Shown in pieces: positions 1 to 9,040 of a stretch of DNA of 64,000 nt. The translations under genes and the position numbers were made by a program. The DNA lies in assembly GCA_963666475.2 (NCBI GenBank), contig CAXXJM010000001.1:2158576-2222575 (forward strand), read 5' to 3'. The notes beneath the pieces are model-generated. The model worked only from the letters and a program-made list of their open reading frames with translations. It was not told where the DNA came from and ran no database searches. This DNA comes from JBFHIZ01 sp963666475 (GTDB lineage: Bacteria > Bacillota > Clostridia > Lachnospirales > Lachnospiraceae). How positions within the stretch are numbered: position 1 is the first letter of the stretch; each line of letters opens with the position of its first letter.

Positions 1-249
1 ATTCGTGTGGAAATAGAAGACAATGGAAAGGGAATACCTTCCAAAGATCTGACAAATATTTTTGAACGGTTTTATCGAACTGACGCATCGAGAAACTCAT
101 CGAAAGGTGGAAGCGGTATTGGTCTTTCCATCGTGAAAAAAATCATTGAAGATCATGGTGGATATATATGGGCAACAAGCAAAGAAGAAGAGGGAACTTG
201 CTTACATTTTGTAATCAGAAAGTATGAAGAGGTGGATCAAAATGAGTAA
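1..249 (+). CDS. Sensor histidine kinase, C-terminal part (5' end outside window)
   Basis: Only the last 82 residues are present; the frame is open at base 1. They hold the end of a HATPase_c domain: the G1-type DNGKGIP box, the FERFYR segment, and the G2-type GGSGIGLSIVKKI box that closes over ATP. The protein is therefore the membrane sensor kinase of a two-component system, which would autophosphorylate and pass phosphate to its partner. The partner is the next gene, whose start codon lies inside this gene's last codons (8-base overlap), so the two are translationally coupled. The stimulus cannot be told because the sensor part is missing. Confidence 0.93.
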   Translation: MRVEIEDNGKGIPSKDLTNIFERFYRTDASRNSSKGGSGIGLSIVKKIIEDHGGYIWATSKEEEGTCLHFVIRKYEEVDQNE

Positions 250-931
250 AATATTAATTGTAGAAGATGAAGTGGCGATTGCGGATCTCGAGAGGGATTA
301 TTTGGAACTAAATGGATATGAAGTTCAGGTAGAAAATGCTGGAGACGTAGGTCTAAAAGTAGCACTTGAAAATGATTTTGATCTAGTGGTCTTAGACTTA
401 ATGCTACCAGGAATTGATGGATTTGAAGTATGTAAAAAAATTCGACTCGAAAAAGATATGCCAATTCTTATGGTATCCGCAAAAAAAGATGACATTGATA
501 AAATTCGAGGTTTGGGTCTTGGTGCAGATGACTATATGACAAAACCATTTAGTCCCAGTGAATTAGTAGCAAGAGTAAAAGCGCATTTATCAAGATATGA
601 TCGATTGGTAGGAACACACGCAAAAGAAAATGAAGTAGTAGAAATTCGTGGAATTAAAATTGATAAAACGGCAAGACGTGTGTATATCAATGGAGAAGAG
701 ACTGCTTTCACTACAAAAGAATTTGATTTACTAACATTCTTAGCTGAAAATCCAAATCATGTTTTTACTAAAGAAGAATTATTTAGAGAAATATGGGATA
801 TGGAATCCATCGGTGATATTGCAACGGTAACCGTTCATATCAAGAAAATTCGTGAGAAAATTGAGTACAACACAGCAAAACCACAGTATATCGAAACTAT
901 TTGGGGAGTTGGATACCGCTTTAAAGTATAA
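242..931 (+). CDS. Response regulator, OmpR/PhoB family
   Basis: A 229-residue DNA-binding response regulator. The receiver domain begins at once (KILIVEDE), with acidic-pocket residues E8-D9, phospho-acceptor D52 in VVLDLMLPG and the conserved lysine in TKPFSPSE. A winged-helix trans_reg_C domain fills the C-terminal half (about 130-229), ending in the typical WGVGYRFKV. I chose ATG 242 behind a GAGGTGGA ribosome site; the upstream in-frame ATG at 224 would add a non-conserved MKRWIK. It overlaps the kinase gene by 8 bases, so the two form a cognate pair. The regulon is unknown; the S66 carboxypeptidase just downstream may be in the same transcript. Confidence 0.95.
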   Translation: MSKILIVEDEVAIADLERDYLELNGYEVQVENAGDVGLKVALENDFDLVVLDLMLPGIDGFEVCKKIRLEKDMPILMVSAKKDDIDKIRGLGLGADDYMTKPFSPSELVARVKAHLSRYDRLVGTHAKENEVVEIRGIKIDKTARRVYINGEETAFTTKEFDLLTFLAENPNHVFTKEELFREIWDMESIGDIATVTVHIKKIREKIEYNTAKPQYIETIWGVGYRFKV

Positions 932-944
932 TTGAGGCACAGCT

Positions 945-1790
945 ATGAGAAACAACATAAAGATTGGAATGGTCTGCTGTTCCAATGCGCAAAAAGCAGA
1001 ATATAAAATTAAAATCGATGAACTGGAACAGGTGCTTCATCAGATGGGACTCTCGCCACAATATGGAAGTTGTATCTATGAAGAGAATGGGTCGGTTTTG
1101 AGAGATGCAAAAGAACGCGCAGAAGCATTGATGGATTTCTATCAAAATGATGAAATACAAGAAATCTTTGATATATCCGGTGGAGATGTGGCAAACGGTG
1201 TTTTGCCATGTTTGGATTACTCTTTGATAGCAAAACAAGATAAACGTTTTTGGGGATATAGTGATCTTACAACGGTAATTAATGCGATTTATGCAAAGAC
1301 CGGAAAAGAATCGATTCTCTATCAAATTAAGAACTTGGTATATGATCATTATGAACAACAAAGAAATGATTTTGAAAATACAATACTTTGTGGTGGTACG
1401 GATTTATTTAATATTGATGTTCGCTTTGTACAAGGTCAAAAAATGCAGGGTATTGTTGTAGGTGGGAATATACGATGCTTTTTGAAATTGGCTGGAACAG
1501 AATATATGCCTGATCTTCAAGATAAAATTTTGCTGTTGGAAAGCTATGGAGGAACCGTGACACAAATGGAAACCTATTTATGTCAACTCAAACAAATCGG
1601 TGCATTTCAAAAAGTTTCTGGTATTTTGTTGGGAACATTTACACAAATGGAGGCAGAGGGTTGTGTTCCGTCCATAGAAAGCATGGTGAAACAGAAGGTA
1701 GGACATAATATTCCGATAGCTATCACACGTGACATTGGACATGGTACAAATGCAAAGGGGATTATTATTGGGAGAGAAAACAATTTTTGA
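945..1790 (+). CDS. Peptidase S66 (LD-carboxypeptidase/MccF family)
   Basis: A 281-residue serine peptidase of family S66, which cleaves the L,D bond of muropeptide tetrapeptides (LdcA) or inactivates microcin C-type compounds (MccF). The catalytic set is visible: nucleophile S106 in GYSDLTT, E199 in LLLESYGG and H266 in GHGTNAK, in the family's order and spacing. No signal peptide is seen, so it is probably cytoplasmic, as LdcA is. It starts 13 bases after the response regulator and is probably co-transcribed. Cell-wall recycling is the likelier role. MccF-type immunity cannot be excluded from sequence alone. Confidence 0.88.
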   Translation: MRNNIKIGMVCCSNAQKAEYKIKIDELEQVLHQMGLSPQYGSCIYEENGSVLRDAKERAEALMDFYQNDEIQEIFDISGGDVANGVLPCLDYSLIAKQDKRFWGYSDLTTVINAIYAKTGKESILYQIKNLVYDHYEQQRNDFENTILCGGTDLFNIDVRFVQGQKMQGIVVGGNIRCFLKLAGTEYMPDLQDKILLLESYGGTVTQMETYLCQLKQIGAFQKVSGILLGTFTQMEAEGCVPSIESMVKQKVGHNIPIAITRDIGHGTNAKGIIIGRENNF

Positions 1791-2229
1791 ATTAGTAACT
1801 GATATCATGGGTATGGTACTTAGTCTAGGAATCTTCATCTTCCTGATTATATATTGGAAAAGTATACCGGATCAAATACCAACACATTATTCTGCTTCAG
1901 GAGTAGTAGATAAAATGGGCAGTAAGAATATTGTATGGATACTGCCAATTATCAACCTTGTAACCTACCTATTTTTCATGGTCATTGAGCATTTTCCACA
2001 GCTATGGAATACGGGAGTTATGGTGACTGAGGAAAATCGGATTCGTGTATTTCGAGTGACAAAAAGTCTAATACATACTATGAAACTTTTGATGGTTATC
2101 CTGTTTGTATATTTATCCTTTGCAATTTCTGTACAAATTTTAATTTCGATGTGGATCATGGGTGGTTTTATGATTTTGTTTTTTGTAAGTATCGCATTTC
2201 ATCTAATTCGCTTATATATGGTGAGATAG
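1768..2229 (+). CDS. DUF1648 membrane protein
   Basis: A membrane protein of about 153 residues carrying the DUF1648 signature: a first helix, then the extracytoplasmic IPDQIPTHYSASG segment with DKMGSK, then more helices; four hydrophobic segments in all. I prefer a TTG start at 1768 because AAGGGGA lies 7 bases upstream. This overlaps the S66 gene by 23 bases. A GTG at 1729 would lengthen the overlap without any conserved sequence. Family members are small integral membrane proteins of unknown function, some next to SdpI-type immunity proteins. An immunity or envelope role here is only a guess. Confidence 0.75.
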   Translation: MGEKTIFELVTDIMGMVLSLGIFIFLIIYWKSIPDQIPTHYSASGVVDKMGSKNIVWILPIINLVTYLFFMVIEHFPQLWNTGVMVTEENRIRVFRVTKSLIHTMKLLMVILFVYLSFAISVQILISMWIMGGFMILFFVSIAFHLIRLYMVR

Positions 2230-2265
2230 AAAGAATTGACATGATGAATAAATAGAACTACAATT

Positions 2266-2312
2266 TACTGTATTCGTAATTTTGGTGATATGCCAAATTG
2301 CTGAATACAGTA
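2266..2312. other. Long inverted repeat after the DUF1648 gene
   Basis: TACTGTATTC (2266-2275) pairs with GAATACAGTA (2303-2312), and an inner AATTT/AAATT arm extends the stem. There is no clear T-tract on the plus side. It may be a weak terminator of the upstream operon or an RNA-stabilising hairpin. Confidence 0.5.
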
Positions 2313-2350
2313 TTCTTCAATGTGTTCCTAAAAAAGAACAGAGAATCGCA

Positions 2351-2379
2351 TTGACAAAAAACCTTGAATATTCTACACT
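2351..2379 (+). promoter_or_regulatory. Sigma-A promoter of the proS T-box leader
   Basis: A consensus -35 TTGACA (2351-2356), a 17-base spacer and -10 TACACT (2374-2379) sit just upstream of the T-box leader. Transcription would start near 2386. Confidence 0.75.
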
Positions 2380-2386
2380 TTAAGGG

Positions 2387-2617
2387 TATTTATAGCAAAA
2401 GGCTATGAAGAGGATTAGTACAAGTAAGATATGTCAAAGAGAGAAATCGATTGGTGAAAGATTTTACAGAAATAACTTGGAACCTACCTTGGAGCTTTAC
2501 ATGAAAATGTAACGTATTTCGGCGTTAACGAGTAGATAGAGGTGTCGTTATTTTTTGCGACGCAATTAGGGTGGTACCACCGAGCTTTCGGTCCCTTGCC
2601 GGGACAGAGGCTCTTTT
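2387..2617 (+). promoter_or_regulatory. T-box riboswitch, probably proline-specific, with terminator
   Basis: The leader contains the near-universal T-box antiterminator element AGGGTGGTACCACC (2568-2581). It is followed at once by an intrinsic terminator (2582-2617), with GAGC/GCTC and GTCCC/GGGAC arms and six Ts. Upstream are typical stem I elements: an AGTA motif near 2418 and GGTGAAAG near 2453. A candidate specifier CCT followed by A lies at 2483-2486, which fits tRNA-Pro and the prolyl-tRNA synthetase gene below. Uncharged tRNA-Pro should stabilise the antiterminator and switch proS on. The exact specifier loop was judged by eye. Confidence 0.9.
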
Positions 2618-2696
2618 TTATTTTTGATGTAGCTTTTGTTCCAAGATAACAGATCATGCGCCCCAAATGACGGGCTGTCTAAGAATGGAGATTATT

Positions 2697-4136
2697 ATGG
2701 CACAGAACAAAAAAATGGTAGAAGCGATTACTTCTATGGAAGTTGATTTCGCACAATGGTACACAGATGTAGTACTTAAGGCAGAACTTATTGATTACTC
2801 AAATGTCAAAGGCTGTATGGTGATAAAACCTGCAGGATATGCAATTTGGGAACTGATTCAAAAACAGTTGGATGATGCTTTTAAAGAAACAGGCGTAGAA
2901 AATGTATATATGCCAATGTTTATTCCAGAAAGCTTATTAAAAAAAGAAGAAGCACATGTAGAAGGGTTTGCTCCGGAAGTGGCATGGGTTACACATGGTG
3001 GTTCAGAACCGTTGCAAGAACGTTTATGTGTTCGCCCTACTTCAGAGACCTTATTCTGTGATTTTTATAAAAATGATATTCAATCTTATCGTGACTTGCC
3101 AAGATTATATAATCAATGGTGCAGTGTGGTTCGTTGGGAAAAGGAAACAAGACCATTCCTTCGTTCCAGAGAATTTTTGTGGCAAGAAGGACATACAGCA
3201 CATGCTACGGCTGAAGATGCAGAAGCACGTACCATTCAGATGCTCGACTTATATGCAGATTTTTGCGAAAACGTGTTGGCAATGCCGGTAGTAAAAGGAA
3301 GAAAAACAGAAAAAGAAAAATTTGCAGGAGCAGAAGCGACATATACAATTGAAGCGCTTATGCATGACGGAAAAGCATTGCAGTCAGGAACAAGTCATAA
3401 TTTTGGAGATGGATTTGCAAAAGCTTTTGATATTCAATTTACAGATAAAGATAATCAATTAAAATATGTTCATCAAACATCATGGGGAATGACTACAAGG
3501 TTGATTGGTGCAATTATCATGGTTCATGGTGATGACTCTGGATTAGTATTGCCACCAAAAGTAGCTCCAACACAAGTTATGATCGTTCCAATTCAACAAA
3601 AGAAAGAGGGTATTCTGGAAAAGGCTTCAGAACTACAGACACTCTTAAAGAAAAGCGGAATTCGTGTGAAGCTGGATGATTCAGATAAGAGTCCGGGATG
3701 GAAGTTCTCCGAGTGCGAGATGAGAGGAATTCCAGTTCGTATTGAAATGGGTCCTAGAGATCTGCAGGAAAATCAATGTGTACTTGTAAGAAGAGATACA
3801 AGAGAGAAAATTACTTGTTCTTTAGACGCGTTAGCAGAAACTGTCTCAGAATTGCTCATAACAATACAGAAAGAAATGCTGGAAAGAGCTAAAAATCACG
3901 TCTTGACCCATACTTACGAAGCAAGTGATTTTGAAAGCTTCAAAAAAACGGTTGAAGAGAAACCCGGCTTTGTAAAAGCAATGTGGTGTGGAGATCGAGC
4001 TTGTGAAGATCAAATCAAAGAACTTACTGGAGCAACAAGTCGTTGTATCCCATTTGATCAGACAGGCGAAGAAGGAACATGTGTATGTTGCGGTAAGCCT
4101 GCAACGCAGATGTTGTACTGGGGACGTGCATATTAA
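2697..4136 (+). CDS. proS: Prolyl-tRNA synthetase (eukaryote/archaeal-type)
   Basis: A 479-residue class II aminoacyl-tRNA synthetase that charges tRNA-Pro. It opens with the form typical of clostridial ProRS (MAQNKKMVEAITS, then DFAQWYTDVV). It has motif 2 around VVRWEKETRPFLRSREFLWQEGHTAH-like sequence (about 143-168), motif 3 with the HGDDSGLVLPPKVAP stretch, and a C-terminal zinc-type domain (CGDRACED and CVCCGKPA). It lacks the editing insertion of the long bacterial ProRS, so it is the shorter archaeal/eukaryote-like form. ATG 2697 is preceded by GGAG. Alternatives at 2685 and 2667 would add non-conserved residues. Expression is set by the T-box leader just upstream. Confidence 0.95.
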   Translation: MAQNKKMVEAITSMEVDFAQWYTDVVLKAELIDYSNVKGCMVIKPAGYAIWELIQKQLDDAFKETGVENVYMPMFIPESLLKKEEAHVEGFAPEVAWVTHGGSEPLQERLCVRPTSETLFCDFYKNDIQSYRDLPRLYNQWCSVVRWEKETRPFLRSREFLWQEGHTAHATAEDAEARTIQMLDLYADFCENVLAMPVVKGRKTEKEKFAGAEATYTIEALMHDGKALQSGTSHNFGDGFAKAFDIQFTDKDNQLKYVHQTSWGMTTRLIGAIIMVHGDDSGLVLPPKVAPTQVMIVPIQQKKEGILEKASELQTLLKKSGIRVKLDDSDKSPGWKFSECEMRGIPVRIEMGPRDLQENQCVLVRRDTREKITCSLDALAETVSELLITIQKEMLERAKNHVLTHTYEASDFESFKKTVEEKPGFVKAMWCGDRACEDQIKELTGATSRCIPFDQTGEEGTCVCCGKPATQMLYWGRAY

Positions 4137-4198
4137 TTATCGGTCACAAAAAATGAAAATATATGAGTTTTACAAATGAAAAATCAAAGGAGAAAAAA

Positions 4199-5392
4199 AT
4201 GAAGGTTTTAGTTATTAACTGTGGAAGTTCATCATTGAAATATCAATTGATCGACACAGATACCGAAGATGTATTAGCAAAAGGAATTTGTGAAAGAATT
4301 GGTATTGCAGAAAGTATGATCACCCATTCACCTGCAAATGGAGAAAAAGTTACGGAACAAATTGACATGCCAAATCATACGGTTGCATTTCAACTCGTAA
4401 CAGAGAGATTGTTGGATCCAGAAGTTGGAGTGATCAAATCACTTGAAGAAATTGATGGAATTGGACATCGTATCGTAAATGGTGGACCAGACATGATGGA
4501 TTCAACAGTTCTTACATCAGAAGTCATCAAAGAATTCTCCGGACAGATGGAGTGGGCGCCACTTCATAATCCAGCGCACTTGATTGGTATTCATTCTTGT
4601 TTGGAAGTTATGCCAAACACACCAATGGTTGGTGTGTTCGACACATCTTTTCACAAAACAATGCCTGCAAAAGCGTACATGTATGCAATTCCATATAGCT
4701 ATTATGAAAACTATCATATCCGTCGCTATGGAGCTCATGGTACTAGTCATGATTTTGTATCCTATCGAATGGCAGAAATGCTTGGGAAAAAACGTGAAGA
4801 TATGAAAATTATCGTATGCCACCTTGGAAATGGTGCATCAATCAGTGCTGTAAAAAATGGTGAATGTATCGATACGAGTATGGGACTTACTCCGCTTGAA
4901 GGTCTGATTATGGGGACTCGTTCAGGGGATGTAGATCCTGCACTTCTTCAATTTGTTGCAAAAAAAGAGAATAAGACATTAGATGAAGTAATTACAATTT
5001 TAAACAAAGACTCAGGTGTTTGGGGAATTTCTGGAATTTCCAGTGATTTCCGTGATATCGTAAATGCAACCAATGAAGGAAACGAAAGAGCAAAACTTGC
5101 CCTTGAAATGTTTGCATATCGCGTTGCAAAATATATCGGATCTTACATTGCTGCAATGAATGGTCTAGATGCTATTGCTTTTACTGCAGGAGTTGGTGAA
5201 AATTCAGCACCTGTTCGTAAATTGATTAGTGAATATTTAGGATACATGGGTGTCGAATTAGATCTTGAGAAAAATAAAGTATTAGGTGAAGAAACAATTA
5301 TTTCAACACCAGAATCAAAAGTAGTAATGGCAATCGTGCCTACAAATGAAGAACTTGCGATTGCAAGAGAAGTTGTAAAATTAATTGGATAG
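4199..5392 (+). CDS. ackA: Acetate kinase
   Basis: A 397-residue acetate kinase of normal length. It makes ATP from acetyl phosphate and ADP, the substrate-level phosphorylation step of fermentative acetate production. It starts MKVLVINCGSSSLKYQ, with the N-terminal N and S substrate contacts, and carries the HRIVNGG, RRYGAHGTSHDFV and GTRSGDVDP signatures and the TAGVGENS nucleotide motif near the end. ATG 4199 follows AAAGGAG; the in-frame ATG at 4163 has no such site. No phosphotransacetylase gene is next to it, unlike in many Clostridia, so pta must lie elsewhere. A terminator follows at 5411. Confidence 0.97.
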   Translation: MKVLVINCGSSSLKYQLIDTDTEDVLAKGICERIGIAESMITHSPANGEKVTEQIDMPNHTVAFQLVTERLLDPEVGVIKSLEEIDGIGHRIVNGGPDMMDSTVLTSEVIKEFSGQMEWAPLHNPAHLIGIHSCLEVMPNTPMVGVFDTSFHKTMPAKAYMYAIPYSYYENYHIRRYGAHGTSHDFVSYRMAEMLGKKREDMKIIVCHLGNGASISAVKNGECIDTSMGLTPLEGLIMGTRSGDVDPALLQFVAKKENKTLDEVITILNKDSGVWGISGISSDFRDIVNATNEGNERAKLALEMFAYRVAKYIGSYIAAMNGLDAIAFTAGVGENSAPVRKLISEYLGYMGVELDLEKNKVLGEETIISTPESKVVMAIVPTNEELAIAREVVKLIG

Positions 5393-5410
5393 TTTGAATT
5401 CAATAATCAA

Positions 5411-5452
5411 AAGGAAGGGTGACACAGGATCTGTGCATCCTTCCTTTTTTCT
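5411..5452 (+). terminator. Intrinsic terminator of ackA
   Basis: AAGGAAGG (5411-5418) pairs with CCTTCCTT (5439-5446), followed by a run of Ts. Confidence 0.85.
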
Positions 5453-5553
5453 TGTAAGCAAGAATTTCAAATGCTATAATTATTGTAAGGTTAGAAAGTA
5501 ATTATTGGAATTTGCAGTTTCAATTTTGATAATGGAAAGGTGTGGTCAATATT

Positions 5554-6825
5554 ATGCAGAGAAGCAAAACAATTCGAATTCCTGATAAGGTCAACCAGAT
5601 CTTACAGAGTATAGAACAGGCAGGGTTTCCAGCATATGTGGTAGGTGGATGCGTCCGTGATAGTATCATGGGTAGAGAACCCAAAGACTGGGACATCACG
5701 ACCAAGGCAATGCCAGAAGATGTAAAAAAACTGTTTCGTCGAACTGTTGATACTGGTATCGAACACGGGACTGTAACAGTCATGATCGGGAAAGATGGAT
5801 ATGAGGTGACTACTTACCGAGTAGACGGAGAATATGAAGACTCAAGACATCCAAAAGAAGTGACATTTACAGAAGATTTAAGAGAAGATTTGAGAAGACG
5901 TGATTTTACAATTAATGCAATGGCATATAACGAAAGCGAAGGCCTAGTAGATGTTTTTGATGGAATTTCAGACATTCATAATAAGGTCATTCGTGCGGTT
6001 GGGGATCCAAAGGAGCGTTTTGGAGAAGATGCCTTGCGAATGATGCGAGCACTTCGTTTTAGTGCTGAACTTGGATATAAAATTGAGGATGAGACGAGAT
6101 ATGCAATTGTAATTATGGCAGCAGATCTCCAGAAAATCAGTGCGGAACGAATTCAAACAGAGTTGGTAAAGCTGTTGATTTCTCCACATCCGGACAAAAT
6201 AGAAGATGCTTATGCTTTGGGAGTAACGAAATATATCCTACCTGAGTTTGATGAAGTCATGAAAGATGGAAGCCGGGGAGAGAATGTATTGGTTGCCATG
6301 CACCATGTACCAAGGGATAAAGTTGCGAGAATGGCAACTCTATTTAGTGAGTTTGGAGAAATTAGTACCGAAGCAATTTGCAGACGCTTGAAATTTGATA
6401 ATGTAACGAGGAAACTTGTTGCAAAAATTGTATCCAATATAACCTTTCAACCAGATCAGACAGAAGCAGCTGTTCGAAAAGCCATATATGAAATAGGAAC
6501 GGATGCATATCCCTATATATATCCTATTCAAAAAGCAATAATCCAAAGTGGTTCGGAGACGGATGATGAAAAAGAACAGCGGCTTAAAGACCTGGAGGCC
6601 GTGCATCAAATTTATCAACAGATTTTAGCTAGGGGAGACTGCCTTTCTCTTAAAGAACTGCAGATTACCGGAAAAGATTTGTTGAATCTGGGGATGCGTT
6701 CTGGAAAATCCATTGGTTATGTTTTGGAATCATTACTAGAAGAAGTTTTAAAGGATCCAAAGAAGAACGATTTTGAAACATTAAAATCAATTGCTATAAA
6801 AAATATCGAAAAATTGGGTGAATAA
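5554..6825 (+). CDS. cca: CCA tRNA nucleotidyltransferase
   Basis: A 423-residue class II nucleotidyltransferase that adds or repairs the 3'-CCA of tRNAs. The N-terminal head shows VVGGCVRDSIMG (about 29-40) and the catalytic DWD at 45-47. RRRDFTINAMAYN follows as the template-like neck region, then the GEDALRMMRALRF helix of the RNA-binding domain. The C-terminal half is the helical body and tail. ATG 5554 gives the usual N-terminus; a GTG at 5542 lies in the same frame. The stop codon overlaps the weak 5' end of the next gene, so cca, the PEGA lipoprotein and mazG look like one transcript. Confidence 0.94.
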   Translation: MQRSKTIRIPDKVNQILQSIEQAGFPAYVVGGCVRDSIMGREPKDWDITTKAMPEDVKKLFRRTVDTGIEHGTVTVMIGKDGYEVTTYRVDGEYEDSRHPKEVTFTEDLREDLRRRDFTINAMAYNESEGLVDVFDGISDIHNKVIRAVGDPKERFGEDALRMMRALRFSAELGYKIEDETRYAIVIMAADLQKISAERIQTELVKLLISPHPDKIEDAYALGVTKYILPEFDEVMKDGSRGENVLVAMHHVPRDKVARMATLFSEFGEISTEAICRRLKFDNVTRKLVAKIVSNITFQPDQTEAAVRKAIYEIGTDAYPYIYPIQKAIIQSGSETDDEKEQRLKDLEAVHQIYQQILARGDCLSLKELQITGKDLLNLGMRSGKSIGYVLESLLEEVLKDPKKNDFETLKSIAIKNIEKLGE

Positions 6826-6826
6826 T

Positions 6827-8173
6827 TTGAAGAACAAGTGGTTAGTTTTCGGGGTCATGTTTTGTATTGTATTTTTAACTGCATGTACCGGCAATAATAT
6901 AATAGAAGAAAGTGTGCAGGATTCTTTGGATTCTGGGCTTGTTCTTGCAACTCCTGGAAACTATGATTCCATTGATACGGCAATTCTTGCATCAAAAAAT
7001 TTGGAAGAGAACACCCTGACATTTATAAATCAAGAGACAAAGAAAAGATATACTTTGTATTATGATGGGGCGACGACTTATTACAATAAATACAATGAAA
7101 GCATAGCTTTATCACAAGTAGAGGTGGGTGATATTGTGGATATCAGCTTTATGAAAGAGCAAAAGCGTTTAAATTCATTGAATAAATCGTCAGATTGTTT
7201 TATCTATAGCGAGATTATCAATCATGAAATACGCGTGAGTGAACAAATGATTGCCGTTGGTTCCGACATATATTCATTGGATGCGGATGTTTTTGTGTCG
7301 TCCAATGGAGAAGAAATTGATATTGATGAGATACACGCATGCGATGAAATAACAATCGAAGGTTTCGAGCGAAATGTAGAGAGTATCCGAGTGGAACGCG
7401 GTCATGGTTATTTAAGTTTGTTAAATGACGAATATTTTATTGATGGTTGGATTGAAGTTGGACAGTCAACGATTCAAAAGATCACCGAAGGGATGTTGAT
7501 TACAGTTCCAGAAGGGGATTACCTTGTGAAAATATCAAGTGGATCAAGTGGTGGAGAAAAAGAAGTAACGATTGAACGCGACAAAGAGGTTAAGCTTGAT
7601 ATTTCGGATTTAGAAATTGCAGAAACAAAAATGGGAGGGATCATTTTTACACTTTCACCAACTGATGCACTCCTGTACATAGACGGTGAGTTGGTCGATA
7701 TCAGTGAAATTGTAGAACTGGAGTATGGAATTCATCAAATGGTTGTTTCGAAAGATGGATATGTAACGGTAACGCAATATCTTAAGGTGGGCACGACTCT
7801 TGCAAGTATTCAGGTTACACTTGATCCAGAGGAAACGACGGAAGATACGGAAGAAACGAACACGAACAATACAACAGATAGTACAACAGCGGAAACATCC
7901 ACGACGGAAGTGGTAACGACAACTACGGGTGGAAGCGATGATGGCACGGTAACGACCACATATACTGTCTCGGTAGAATCGCCAGAAGAAGTGGAAGTGT
8001 ACGTAGACGGTACCTATATTGGGATTTCGCCAGTGAGTTTTTTGAAAGTATCGGGAGAACATATTGTGACGCTTAGAAAAACAGGGTATCAAACAAGAAA
8101 TTACACATTAAACGTAGATACAGAAGAAAAAAGTGTGACATATTCGTTTTCCGAATTATTACCTTTAGAATAA
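6827..8173 (+). CDS. Lipoprotein with PEGA domains
   Basis: A 448-residue exported lipoprotein. The N-terminus has a Lys-rich start, a hydrophobic core and the lipobox LTAC, so the cysteine would be lipidated and the protein held on the outer face of the membrane. The C-terminal half holds two PEGA-like beta-sandwich repeats (LYIDGELVDI...SKDGYVTV and VYVDGTYIGI...KTGYQTRNY). A Thr/Glu-rich linker of about 35 residues, likely flexible, separates them. The N-terminal half is unrecognised. I prefer TTG 6827; GTG 6818 also lies in frame. PEGA domains occur in surface proteins and penicillin-binding protein tails, so a wall-associated role is likely but unproven. Confidence 0.8.
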   Translation: MKNKWLVFGVMFCIVFLTACTGNNIIEESVQDSLDSGLVLATPGNYDSIDTAILASKNLEENTLTFINQETKKRYTLYYDGATTYYNKYNESIALSQVEVGDIVDISFMKEQKRLNSLNKSSDCFIYSEIINHEIRVSEQMIAVGSDIYSLDADVFVSSNGEEIDIDEIHACDEITIEGFERNVESIRVERGHGYLSLLNDEYFIDGWIEVGQSTIQKITEGMLITVPEGDYLVKISSGSSGGEKEVTIERDKEVKLDISDLEIAETKMGGIIFTLSPTDALLYIDGELVDISEIVELEYGIHQMVVSKDGYVTVTQYLKVGTTLASIQVTLDPEETTEDTEETNTNNTTDSTTAETSTTEVVTTTTGGSDDGTVTTTYTVSVESPEEVEVYVDGTYIGISPVSFLKVSGEHIVTLRKTGYQTRNYTLNVDTEEKSVTYSFSELLPLE

Positions 8174-8199
8174 GAACATGAAATAGAAAAGAGATCAAA

Positions 8200-8916
8200 A
8201 TGGAAAAAGCAACCAAAAAGACAAAAATGCAAGAGCTTGAGACAATTATTGAAACACTTCGAAGTGAGAACGGATGTCCATGGGATCGAGAGCAGACTTT
8301 TCAGAGCCTGAAACCATGCATTATGGAAGAAGCATGTGAAGTGACATCGGCCATTCGGATATATGATCAGACCGGAAATTATGAAAATCTTCGTGAAGAA
8401 CTTGGAGATTTGCTACTTCAAGTTTTCTTGCTTAGTCAGATTGCAAAGGATGATGGCTTATTTTCTATTGAAGATGTAGTAGATGAAATATCGAAAAAAA
8501 TGATTCGAAGACACCCTCATGTTTTTGGAGATGCAAAAGTTCGTGATTCCAAAGAAGTCCTGAAAAATTGGGATGAGATAAAAAAGGAAGAAAAGAAAAC
8601 TCAAACATGGGTCACGTCACCACTTACAGAAATTCCTCGTGAACTTCCATCTTTGACACGCGCGACGAAGGTAATTAAGAAAATGGATAAAGTTTATGGA
8701 GAAAAAATTTCTGAAGAAGAAAGTTTGAAGAACATCTTGGAAATGACGAAAGAATTGTCTGTGAATAAAGATAATAAAACAGAGTATGAGGGACGATTAA
8801 GCGAAATGCTTTGGGATGTCTGTAACCTTGCCAAGGAGAATAAAATTTCAATAGAACAAGTATTTAACGATCATATAGAAAATCACATCGAACGAGTGGA
8901 AAAACATAGTAATTAA
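8200..8916 (+). CDS. mazG: Nucleoside triphosphate pyrophosphohydrolase MazG
   Basis: A 238-residue protein with two MazG domains, which hydrolyses (d)NTPs to NMP and pyrophosphate as house-cleaning. The first domain is well conserved: RSENGCPWDREQTFQSLKP, then metal-binding EEACEV and EELGDLLLQ with the EExxE/ExxD pattern, then RRHPHVFGD. The second is weaker (about 160-238, with EGRLSEMLWDVCNLA). In Bacillus the orthologue yabN sits just upstream of yabO (rqcP). Here a hup gene separates the two, so the neighbourhood is conserved. ATG 8200. Confidence 0.92.
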   Translation: MEKATKKTKMQELETIIETLRSENGCPWDREQTFQSLKPCIMEEACEVTSAIRIYDQTGNYENLREELGDLLLQVFLLSQIAKDDGLFSIEDVVDEISKKMIRRHPHVFGDAKVRDSKEVLKNWDEIKKEEKKTQTWVTSPLTEIPRELPSLTRATKVIKKMDKVYGEKISEEESLKNILEMTKELSVNKDNKTEYEGRLSEMLWDVCNLAKENKISIEQVFNDHIENHIERVEKHSN

Positions 8917-8948
8917 TGCCTAGAAGTGCTTAAAAATAGGGAAAAACC

Positions 8949-8977
8949 TTGACAAAGGCATGCAAAAACGATATAAA
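8949..8977 (+). promoter_or_regulatory. Strong sigma-A promoter of hup
   Basis: Consensus TTGACA (8949-8954), a 17-base spacer and TATAAA (8972-8977). The match fits a gene for an abundant nucleoid protein. Confidence 0.8.
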
Positions 8978-9040
8978 TATTAAGTAAGTGAAAAACACTT
9001 CGGAGAATAAATATTATATGAGCAAATAGGAGGCATTTTA

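Noticed and set aside
7655..8092. 145-codon minus-strand frame in the PEGA gene
   Set aside because: It arises from the Thr-rich linker read in reverse (Arg/Cys-rich peptide); no ribosome site.
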